The notes beneath the pieces were generated by a model. The model did no database searches, was not told the DNA's origin, and saw nothing but the letters and a program-made list of their open reading frames with translations. Below, piece after piece: positions 10,948 to 20,495 of a DNA stretch of 64,000 nt (positions are counted from its first letter, which is position 1; every line of letters begins with the position of its first letter). The stretch lies in contig JANUWF010001733.1 in assembly GCA_026120185.1 (NCBI GenBank), positions 62,001 to 126,000 of the forward strand, read 5' to 3'. The position numbers and the translations under genes were made by a program. This DNA is from Voacanga thouarsii. Its lineage: Eukaryota > Streptophyta > Magnoliopsida > Gentianales > Apocynaceae.

Positions 10948-12005
10948 TTAGAGAACACCAATGTTTTTTAGGCCAAGTACAACTCCCACACCAATTATGT
11001 GGCCTACAGTACCACATGCCAAGGTATCAGCAAGCGTAAAACCAGCAGGATCGCCGGTCTGTAGGCCGGAGTCCCTGATCTCGAGTTTTAGGCCTGCAGT
11101 GGCCTTCCTATTTGCAGATGGAGCCAAGCCAAATCTACCAGCAAAGAGCATCAGACTTGTTGAAGTCACCATTATCTGTTCATGGATCCCAAAATGTAGA
11201 CTCATCTTTACAGAAAGTTTACATTATGTTTCTAATTTAAGTTGAACATGAAATCAAATAGTTAAAGAGCCAATGACTGGCGATTCTAAAGCTGAATACA
11301 TCGCTTACCAGATTTGTTGATGAGCCAATGAATTCACAGCGAGCGCCTAGAGCTCCCTGTCCTTTGCGCTTCATTGGTTGAGCAGCAACCTGGGAGAAAA
11401 TATAACGAACGTTAGGCAATTCAAGATCTTGCACTCAACACTAATGCATTTTTTGTTGTTCTTTTCCCGTTTCAATTTCGGATTTGCTCTTTTTTTTTTT
11501 TTTTTTTTTTTTGTCGTAACAACAATCACTGTGTTCAGTTAATGAATTTTCAGACAAAAATGTAGCAATAATTATGTCATCAGATCAATTTTGCAGCCTT
11601 ATAATTTCTTCATATACTAGAAAGACGCAGCTTCATTGATCTCAGATTTCATCAAATGCATAAGTCCTAATGGAGGACAAAGAATAAGCCACAAACAATT
11701 TGTTAACATCATCCAAACACGGAGTGTTTTCCATTTTCCTCCTCAGCTGGGGGAATCAAAATTATCCTTAGAAGTAGTTAATCATAATTCGGCAAGAAAA
11801 TAACAGTTTCCTCAACAGAATTTAGCAAAGAAATTAACATTTCAAAGCAAGATATTGAAGATCTTTCAATCCCTAATTACAAGAAGAATTAAACACTAAT
11901 GCAAAATTGAGAAACACTGACCAAGCCTTGCACAGGGGAAGCTGAGAAAGTCATGGGCCTGAGGCCATTGAACTGACGAAGAAAAGTCATCGTAGCAGAA
12001 GCCAT
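10948..12005 (-). CDS. PSAK: Photosystem I reaction centre subunit X (PsaK), chloroplast precursor
   Basis: Three minus-strand exons give an intact 130-residue precursor: 12005-11922 (28 codons), 11389-11309 (27 codons) and 11175-10948 (75 codons plus stop). All junctions are GT/AG (donors GTCAGT and GTAAGC; acceptors cccag and aacag) and fall between codons. The N-terminus ([17 protein letters not shown]) is a Ser/Thr-rich plastid transit peptide. The mature part carries the conserved [17 protein letters not shown], a first membrane helix around [18 protein letters not shown], a hydrophilic loop with [19 protein letters not shown], and a second helix in [17 protein letters not shown]. Length and sequence match land-plant PsaK. 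It sits in the thylakoid membrane at the periphery of photosystem I and helps link light-harvesting complex I. A GATAAGG I-box-like motif lies upstream at 12227-12233. No disabling mutation was seen. Confidence 0.96.
11488..11513. repeat. Poly-T tract in psaK intron 1
   Basis: An uninterrupted run of more than 20 T residues lies within the first psaK intron (plus-strand view). It is a simple homopolymer and a likely length polymorphism. Confidence 0.8.
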
Positions 12006-12954
12006 GGTGCAAAAACTTGAAGAAACTGATAATCAAAGATCTAAAATGGCTTCTTTTTGGTTGATAATTTCACCATCTGTGTTCATGAAAAGTGTTTTAA
12101 ATTTGCTAAGGAAAGCTATGGGGTACCATAGCCACATGAATCTCTTGTGGCCTCAGAATGAGAGTATTGGATACACAAAGATACTTATTGCTGATTTGGC
12201 AGTAATATATTGGATGGTTGGAAATGGATAAGGTGTGGATGTGCTGCGAAGTATGGCAGCAGGATTCACCCACACTACAATCCTGAGAATTCTTTTGTAG
12301 TTGAGAATTTTCAGTTTGTTTATTCTTTAAAGACAATTATGAATTTAGAAAACCTGGTAATTGACAAAAATGGACATATCCGAATAGGAACGAATGCAGC
12401 ATTCGTTTACTCACTTGGACAACTCAAACTGCACAGCCAAAGGACGCCTCATCTAAATGTATATACTAAAGGTGAAGAGATGAGTGAATTGTCTATAGAT
12501 ATTTTTTTAAGTAATATTTATTTTTTTTTAATTTTTTAATTAATAGTGTAGATCTCATAGAAGTTTTTGTATATCTTTATGGATGGTCTTGATCTTATCA
12601 ACACCTTTAACTAAACTTTTTGACGATTCAGATTGGTTTGGTCATCATGAGCAATTTAGTCATTTTATAATATTTTTATTATTTTTTCTTTTTTCCTTAT
12701 TTGGATTTTTAATTGTCCACATAAATTCAGATTAAATAAATAACCCAAATTATTAAATTTAGGGAGAATTTGTAGAGACATTCACAAAACCCAATCCATG
12801 CCACACTGCCTTTTCACTTTTCCAAATACAAGTAAAGAATCCCTTTATGATGCATTACAAGGTATGTCCATGTCCATCTTTACTTGAGTTCAGGCCAATC
12901 GTGCATTAGCAGGGGAGGCCATTGTCTGACCTCTTGGACGGCCGTGATTCAGGC
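12006..12954. other. psaK promoter side and intergenic DNA
   Basis: This stretch should hold the psaK promoter (minus strand) in its left part, with an I-box-like GATAAGG at 12227-12233. The right part leads into the fibrillin fragment. The open frames seen here look random. No convincing upstream fibrillin exon or transit peptide was found. Confidence 0.5.
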
Positions 12955-14190
12955 TGATATCCAAACCTGTGTCTTAGGCATAAATATAGGCATTTTTGGA
13001 GTTAAATCTGATAGAAAAGATGAGATTGAGAGACTAGAGGAACAACAGGAGTCTTGCAATCCAACTCCCGAACCAACTGAGAATCTAGAGAATGTGAGGT
13101 TGCTTCTTGTTAATTTCTACTGGGAATGAATTTTAAGTTTGGTTAACTTCTTTTTTTTTTTTTTTTAATTGAAGCATCTTAGGAAGATGGATGAAAAATG
13201 GAAGCTGGTTTATAGTACTATCACCATTCTTGGAGCCAAAAGAACCAAACTTAGATTCAGAGATTTCATTACTTTGGGAGATTTTTCTCCGTACATTGAT
13301 GTAATTAAGGTATGTATATATTATCCCTCCCTTTAGATTCTTTGTTCCACATTTTGATATGCTTTTGGCAGACTATTCTCGTTAAGTTTTTGGATAGTTT
13401 CATTTGTGCTCAATCACTATTTAGGATTTTACTGATCTTGTAATATCCTTGATGCAAATGGAGGGGAAACTAGTGAATGTGATTGAATTCAATGCCAGAG
13501 GACTCAATTTGTTGAATGGACAGTTGAGAATTGTAGCAGCATTTAAGGTTGCATCCAGATCAACTAAGAGTCCACCCTACTCTTTTGACCATTATAGCAA
13601 TTTGTTTTGGGATTCTAATTTCTTTACCCTATTCTAAGACCTAAACTTAATTATATAGAGAGTCGATACTCCCTCCATCCCATACTATAAGTCATTTGAC
13701 TTAATTTCACACATATTAAGATTCCTAAAAATAAAGTGACTTTGTATTTTTTTTTTCTTCCTAAAATACCCCTATTTAAATGTCTTGGAAATAAGAGAAG
13801 AGATGAGAGAGAAAGAGAGGGAAAGAGAACAATAAATAAGGATAAAAATGAAAAAATAACTTTAAAACCTTCTTGAAAAGTCCCCAATGACTTATAATTT
13901 GAGATAGCAAAGGTAGTCCCTAACGACTTATATTATGGGACGGAGGGAGTATTAGCTATGAAAGTTCATTAATCACCCCTGATCACGTATGCATAATTTC
14001 ATATGCAAAGTCATCAGAATTTCCTTTAAAAAAAAGCCCTTTTTCTTGGCCTTCTTTTTCAAGATGAAATTGTGTTCTTACTGGAATTTACTTACCATTA
14101 CAATAGTTGATGAATGTTTTCAAGAAAAACTATGATATCCTTCTCAGAATTTTCAATCTGGAAGGTTAATTGGCTCGAGATTATGTATCC
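12955..14190 (+). pseudogene. FBN6: Plastid-lipid-associated protein/fibrillin 6-like, broken
   Basis: Four exon remnants follow in order. The first (about 12955-13093) reads LGINIGIFGV, then an Asp/Glu-rich part and NPTPEPTENLEN. The second (13187-13309, 41 codons) reads [19 protein letters not shown] and [10 protein letters not shown]. The third starts near 13464 and reads NVIEFNARGLNLLNGQL. The fourth starts at 14107 and reads LMNVFKKNYDILLRIFN. This is the PAP/fibrillin lipocalin-like domain and most resembles fibrillin 6 (Arabidopsis At5g19940), a plastoglobule/thylakoid lipid-associated protein. The N-terminal transit peptide is missing. In the last exon four extra bases (AATT, near 14167) shift the frame and create TAA. 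The C-terminal exon is not seen. The intron before the fourth exon holds a Stowaway MITE. It is a pseudogene or partial duplicate lying beside psaK. Confidence 0.85.
13669..13949. mobile_element. Stowaway-type MITE (Tc1/mariner), 281 bp
   Basis: Terminal inverted repeats CTCCCTCC (13669) and GGAGGGAG (ends 13949) are flanked by TA target duplications at 13667-13668 and 13950-13951. The inverted pairing extends inward (catcccatactataagtcat against the complement of atgacttatatt...gggacgg). These are the known termini of Stowaway MITEs. There is no coding capacity. It lies within the intron between the third and fourth fibrillin exon remnants. Confidence 0.93.
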
Positions 14191-14399
14191 TTTTGTATTT
14201 ATGCTGTTAGCATAAGCAAGATTAATCCATAACTTACGTGCATTTTTGTGGAACTTCAATATCTTTTCAAGGAAAGAAAGTGAAATTAAGCCTTAACTTA
14301 AGGATGATACATATGTTGATGAAATGGTGCATTTTGTCTCTTTCCACAAAATGAGGATTTCTTTTCTTCTCGTTTCCTCCAGTCGATCCACCAATGTGT

Positions 14400-14439
14400 G
14401 TGTGTATATACATACATATATGTATACATACATATATAT

Positions 14440-14474
<35 letters not shown>
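14400..14474. repeat. (GT/AT)n microsatellite, left flank of Tat1
   Basis: A run of gtgtgt, then atacatat and (ta)n repeats, ends exactly at the Tat1 terminus. The last five bases ATATA (14470-14474) match ATATA at 38153-38157 beyond the far LTR, so they are the probable target duplication. Confidence 0.8.
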
Positions 14475-14478
<4 letters not shown>

Positions 14479-15324
14479 GACAACAAATTTCAAGTCTGCA
14501 AATAAGACAAGAAAAATATCGAAATTTACAAAGTATTTGGTAAATATGAGAAGTGGTTACAAATCTCCGAAGAAGTCCTAAATTGCTGGATGAGTCCTCC
14601 AATTCTTCTCTTTTTGAAAAAAACGTTGATTCGAGGGCTGAAGAGCTTGATCTCGGATCGAACGGGATTTGATGACGAACACTTGATTGCCAAGCCTCCG
14701 AGACTTGTTTGATGCAGAGCAAGATGAACACCTTGAAATTTGAAGAAGATTCTGAACCTTGATTTGATGACGATTCTGAACCTTGAATTTGATGAAGCTT
14801 GAATGCATGAATTTGCGATGCCTCTCGTTTGTTGAAGCTTGAGCTTGAGGATCTTGGGGTGCCTTGAACCATTGAGGGAAGAGCCTATTTATAGGCTAAA
14901 AATCTCTTGACTTTAGCATAAATAGCCGATGTGGGATTTTGAAGGAGACTCCCAACAAACCCTAATGGACCTGGGTTTAAGATGACTTGGGCTTAATGTA
15001 TGTTTTAGCCCAATTTCATTTAACCCACATTATATTTGGGTTATGAAATTTTCAAAAGGTCCAATTGTAGGGCCTAGTCCAATTTTATTTAATCCATAAT
15101 ATATTAGATTTAATGTAAAATGAACCATTAACGATAGCCCAACTTCAATAGTCCAATTTTATAATCCATTGGATTTAATGAGTTTTTAATAATAGCCCAA
15201 TTATATTAATTAATTCAAGAATAATTATATTTATTCATGAATTAATTTTAATTAATCAAGACTAAAATATATAATTTTCTTTTAATCTTGAAAATATATT
15301 TTATCCCAAAATTCCTTGTCTACA
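14475..15324 (-). repeat. Tat1 3' LTR (850 bp)
   Basis: Starts TGTAGACAACAAATTTCAAG and ends CCTTGTCTACA. It matches the right LTR along its length. The right copy has an extra duplicated block near 37585-37625, where 'cttgaatttgatgaag' occurs twice. Confidence 0.92.
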
Positions 15325-16277
15325 AATGCCCCCACTTCAAGACTTGAAGGAAAATATTTTTGTTAAAAGAATTTGGAAACAAGGGTTGAAGTATTTAAAA
15401 TATTAATTTCTTAATTTAATTAGAAATTAATATAAAAACTTTTTTCTTTTTTTTTTTTTTGACTCCTTAATGAAATAGAATTCTTTTTCTATTCCTAAAA
15501 AGGATTTGAAATCTAATTTTGAATAGAAATCATATTTTTTCTTGAATTTAAATTTAAATCCAAATTGAAATCAAGAATTAGACTTATCGTGGGATTTGGA
15601 AAAGACATTCCATAGTGCCTATAAAAAGGCCTTCATCTTGATCAATTTTTTTCCACACAATTTCCGGAGGACTTCGTCGGCTTTCGGCATTCGACTTTGA
15701 ATCTCATGACTTAGCATAATTTGAGATTTTTGCTGTAAGCTTCTTGTTTTTTTTTTTTTTAATGTTCGTTGTTTCTGTGCAAGCCGCGAACTATGTTAGC
15801 TGCCTTCTGCTCATGCACATGTCTTTTGTCCCCTCTTCTTTTTTCTTTTTGTTTAAACAAAAAACAAACAAACAAGCATGATTGACTTTTAGGAATATAC
15901 TCCAAGTATATCAGTATATGTATATGTTTTCCATGCAAAAGTTGCTTATGCTTGTCGTTTCCGTTTTCTTCACTTAAATTTAGAATATTATTACGGGTCA
16001 CTTAAATCGCAATTTCGCAATTTTGCATATCGTGCATGTTGGAATCCATAATGTACAGGGCAATTTCGAGAAGTCAACCATTTAACCATTTTTTTTTTCC
16101 CAATCATTGGATGCCCATACGATGTTCTGAATGTCCTTCAGGCTTGGTCTTTTTTCTTTTCTTTTTTTTTCTGTTCCCGCAAAACTTTTTTTTTCTTTTC
16201 CTATTTTTTAAAACTAACTTCCCTTTTGTTTTCTTTTGAAACTCTCTCTTTTTTTTTTTTTTGAACTAGGTCCAATT
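15325..16277. other. Tat1 internal DNA between 3' LTR and the PMD gene
   Basis: The segment begins with the polypurine tract (plus strand tgcccccac at 15327-15335). The rest is pyrimidine-rich with many T runs. The tract ending ttgaactag at 16261-16269 could be a splice acceptor just before the PMD start codon, which suggests an upstream non-coding exon and a promoter here, but neither can be placed. Confidence 0.4.
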
Positions 16278-19155
16278 ATGGTATACTTCTCAAATTTGCG
16301 ATCTTCTTCGGGCCAACAACTGCTGGTTATTTACGACCACGAGAATGATTCAACTGAAGCAGGGACGACTTTAATGGTTTATAAGACAAAATCAGGCAAG
16401 TATGCGGGGCCCCTTCCAAAGGCGACACTCTAACGACTTGTGAAGGAATGGTCAACGGAAGTCAACTTCAAAGGCACTCGTTCCCTAAAGGCATGGATTC
16501 TTCTTTCTTCAAATCATCAACCTCAAACTCATTCCAGTGTGTTACCTTCACTTGGACGTCGAATGATTCAAAAGGAGACCCAATGGACCTCGCCACTCAA
16601 CTTCTTTGGCGTGTTTCGCTTTAGGGAGAGATATTGGGAGTGGGCACACGACGTTCTAAGTCGTTGCGAAGGACACTTAAAATCTGCAAAGATCTATGAG
16701 GCTGTCTATGCATCACTTTTTACGCACGATTGCAATCCCAAAGTTCTCAAAGCCTTTTGTGAATCTTGGTGTCCTCTCACTAACACGCTCTTAACTTCAG
16801 CTGGCGAGGTGTCCATTTCACTTTAGGACTTGCACGAACTTGGAGGCTTACCAATACTTGGAATACACTATGATGAAGTTGTTCCTCATGCTGCGGAACT
16901 CATCGGCATGGACTATAATGGCAAGCGATTCCTTCCAAGGAGTTGCGAACATCTTTTCCATGCATACCACTTGATCAAAAAGGACAACAACAACTCTAGT
17001 GTTTCCATCAATAAGTGGCTTGACTTCTGGTTCAGAAGAGCAATAAAGTATTTAGCACCTCCTCCAAGGGAAGAAAGGAAATCACGCCCCAAGTTTACTG
17101 ATAATCCATGTGGAGTTATCCCACCTCATACTGCATGGACATCTGAAGAAGAAGTTTGTTTTCAAAGTTGGGCATTAGAAGCCACAATAGAGATCAGACA
17201 TTCCTTGCAGCATTTTTATCATGTTGGCTTTGCATCTTTGTTTTGCCTAATGAAAAAGTAGACATCATTTGTCCACGTACCTTCAAAATGGCAAGTTTGA
17301 TGGCGTACGGGGAACGAGTTAGTTTGGCTATTCCCGTCTTGACCAGCATTTATAGAGGTTTGAATCGTATTTCCAACTCTCAACATCCTAGTGAGGAGAA
17401 ATCTATCTTCCCAACTCACTATATATATGGATGGCTTGCACACTACTTCAAAACTCACTATGAAGTCTCTCAAGGCTTAAACAGCCCTCCAATGGCGAGT
17501 TATTCTGGTGAAAACACCGGAAAGTACTTTAGCGAAGACGAAGCCCGCAAGCAGATTTATAGGGGTGAGATTATTATTTGGACTACGAACATCCTTACCA
17601 AGCATAAAAAACATGACTTTGTTGATAACGAGGCAGCCCCTTTGGAGGAACAACTTTACTTCTTGAGCCTTCGTTCAAGTCTTCTAACCTTGCGGAAGGA
17701 CGATCACTTCATCATTGAGCCTTATAGCCCACATCGCTTTAGTCTCCAATTTGGATTCCTGCAAGATGTCCCAGGCTACTTTGAGATTTTCACCCGTAAG
17801 GCCGCCTTAATAGATGGCTTACGTCTTTGGGTAAGATGCACGCTTCGCGGAACAATGGCCAAGGTAACATTTCCAGCCACTCCTTGTAGCATAAAGAAGC
17901 ACTATACTCCCGAGTATAAAGTATGGTGGGACCAAGTACATGGAACCTTTCTTGAAGATCACATCTCGATATTGAATTCTCAAAAAATCTGCATTTAAGA
18001 AAGTAGAGAACTCGCCTTACCCCGAGAAGAAACTTCATCAAGATACTACCACTCTCAATACTTCAAAGGGGTTAGAAAATTCTTCAAGACATGACAGGCA
18101 TTCTTCTTCAGATCATGACTTGGTTATAGAGAAATTTTCATCTTCTTCAAAACGAAAGGAGTTGAATCAAATTGAAGAAGCCAGTTCTAGTAGTAGAAAT
18201 CGTTGTTGGAAAAGAACAAAGGCAGCAACTACAACTTTAAACCAAGAGCCCAAGGATCAAAAGACCTTCAAGGACAAAGTTAAACTGATTTCTCCTTTTT
18301 GTTTTTGTTTTTGTTCCTCTTTTCTTTTCTTTTGACCTAACTTCTTTGTTATTCTTCTTCATTAGGTAGTCAATGTTGTAGCCCTTGATGAGGATGCTTA
18401 TTCTCAAGGCTCCATCAATGATTCTCACTGCTCAAAGCAAGATGGTTGCAAGGACATCTCTTATCCTCAACATGAGGATTTAACATCTAAGGTAGTAGTT
18501 CATCAACATTGTTCAGCCATCTCTACCTTCCCGGGAGAGTCCCTACTGTCGAGTTGCAAAAAGAAGTTTGTTACGGAAGTATGGCAGCAATTTTATCAAC
18601 GAATTCAACAAACGCCTATCGAGCATATCTCTTCACTTGAGGATCAAGCTTGCTATATCCTTAAAGAATTGAGCAAGGATCCTATTGTTGACTTATCACC
18701 ATTAGATAATTACTTGAGTTCTTTCTTTGCTAAAGCGCGTGAATTCGACGATGCTAGATCCACCTCTTCGGAGAAAGCCTCAAAGGAGTCTCATGCCAAA
18801 TTGCTTTATGCTGCTAGCCAACGCTTAGGTGATGTTGAGGCTAAAAAGTGTGACCTCACAAGTCAAATTGGAGAAAGTAAGACCAACTCACAATGAGTTA
18901 AAGTCAATATTGCTCCTCTCAAAAGGAAGCTCAAACGCTTAAAGAAAGAGGATAAAAAAACATCTAACTGTTGTTGAGGAAAAGAACAGGCAGCTTTTAG
19001 AAGTAGAGTCCACCTGCTTGTCCCTCAAAGAAGAGCTTGCTTCACTTCAAAACACCCCTAAAGTAAACGAAGAGGATGAAGCCAACATGAAGAATATAAG
19101 AGAACATTTGGTGGCAATGCAACAAGACTTGGAAAATTTCAAGTTTTTCACTTGA
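16278..19155 (+). pseudogene. Antisense plant mobile domain (PMD) gene of Tat1, with coiled-coil tail
   Basis: From ATG 16278 the frame reads MVYFSNLRSSSGQQ and continues, with stops at 16431 (TAA) and 16824 (TAG, in place of an expected Trp), to about 17200. A frameshift then moves it to the frame ending at 17998, and another near 17980 leads on to about 18290. A GT...AG intron (gttaaac...cattag, about 18283-18365) seems to separate it from the exon reading VVNVVALDEDAY. A Lys/Glu-rich, heptad-like C-terminal part ends at TGA 19155. The core features FFGVFRFRERYWEWAHDVL, KVLKAFCESWCPLTNT, DLHELGGLPILG and a later AYGERVSLAIPVL segment identify a PMD (MAIN/MAIL1-like) protein. PMD genes are known both as host genes needed for silencing and genome stability and as passengers in plant Gypsy and Mutator elements. 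Role in the element is unknown. Confidence 0.8.
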
Positions 19156-19644
19156 TGTCGCGTAGCACCTCATATGTTCATTAAGCAGTTGTATTTTTTC
19201 CTTTCTTGTAAAATAAGCTTGCTTCCTTACTAGCATCAATAATATACTTCTTTCATGTTTTCTCAAACTTTTCTCGCACATATGTGTTTTGTTTACTTAT
19301 TGCAAACGTCGATTTCACAGTAAGTCATCACTTGAGAAAAATAGAGAATGATGAAAGGATGTGACTGAACTTAGAAATTTCTTCTAAGCTGCCTACGTAT
19401 CTTAAGAATAACTTAAGAATCAAGTCAAATGTAGTTCAAAATGGATGGATATGATTTGGGGGGGGGGTTCACAGTTTTGACTCGTGCGGGCCAGGAGTAT
19501 CCATTTTTACCAACTTGGACTTGATGGAGTGTTTCAATAGTTTAACCACGTACTACACTATTGGTGGTTGCCTTTACACAGTTTAAACTCATGCGGGCCA
19601 GGAGTAACTTGCAGTTTAAGCTCGTGCAGTTGAGGAGCCATCAT
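19156..19644. repeat. Convergent gap with three short direct repeats
   Basis: Between the 3' ends of the convergent PMD and pol genes, a 30-bp motif (cacagttttgactcgtgcgg followed by gccaggagta) occurs at 19470-19499, 19577-19606 and, more diverged, 19610-19639. A G9 run precedes the first copy. The gap should contain the transcript ends of both genes. Confidence 0.7.
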
Positions 19645-20495
19645 TTATGCATAATATCGCTTTAAATACTTGCCATTGATCGATCCAATTCTCAACTCAT
19701 CTTCAGCAACTATCTTATAAGATCTATTTGAGTAGACCTCTTGAACAACATATGGGCCATCCCATTTTGATGTCAACTTCTTTGGTTTGTGTCCAACGAT
19801 GATTGGTCTTTTCACAGCAAGCACTAAATCACCAACTTGAAAGGAACGAAGATGCACCTTCTTGTTAAAGGCTTTGGAAACACGAGCTTGGTAGCATTCT
19901 AACCTTTATTGTGCCTCTAACCTCTTTTCATCAAGTGCTTCTAACTCTTCAAGTCTGAGACGGACATTGTCTTCTTTGGTGAGACCTTCTTGAATAGCGA
20001 TCCTCAAGGAAGGAATTTGTTGCTCTAGTGGAAGGACAACTTCGACACCATATACCAACGCATATGGGGTAGCTTGGGTTGGAGTGCGGTAAGTGGTCCT
20101 ATATGCCCACAGTACCTCCCCAATACGAAAATGCCAATCCCTTTTTGACTTAGTAACCATTTTTTGCAACAAGTTGCATAAAGTCTTGTTGAAAGCTTCA
20201 GCGAGTCCATTAGCCTGGGCATAGTACATAGAAGATTTGTACTGCTTGAATTTAAACTTCTCGCATAACTTGTCCATCAAACTATTGTAAAAGCGCTTGC
20301 CGTTAGCTGTGATAATGTATCGAGGAATGCCATATCGATAAATAATATTTATACATATAAAATCAATGACATTTTCCTTTTTTGCTTCTTTAATGCCACA
20401 GCTTCTGTCCACTTAGAGAAGTAATCCATTGCAACCAAGATATAAAGATGCCCAGCAGAAGACTTTGGTAGTGGTCCAACAATATCCAATCCCTA
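19645..20495 (-). pseudogene. Tat1 integrase, core and C-terminal part
   Basis: Reading on after the stop at 20495-20493, the minus strand gives GLDIVGPLPK (first catalytic Asp), then YGIPRYIITANGKRF, GLAEAFNKT (catalytic Glu) and WAYRTTYRTPTQATPYALVYG. It ends with an SH3-like C-terminal part, LRSFQVGDLVLAVKRP and KWDGPYVVQEV, closing at 19645. The second catalytic Asp, expected in TDNG, is Ala here (codon GCT, complement at 20305-20307). Stops at 20493-20495 (TAG for Trp) and near 19905 break the frame. It joins the element cDNA to host DNA in functional relatives; this copy cannot. Confidence 0.88.

Noticed and set aside
12210..12539. 109-codon plus-strand open frame upstream of psaK
   Set aside because: No domain, no splice or promoter support, AT-rich tail; lies in the psaK promoter side.
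14267..14872. 201-codon minus-strand open frame across the Tat1 LTR end
   Set aside because: Crosses the insertion boundary and the (AT)n tract (Ile-Tyr repeats); LTR sequence, not a gene.
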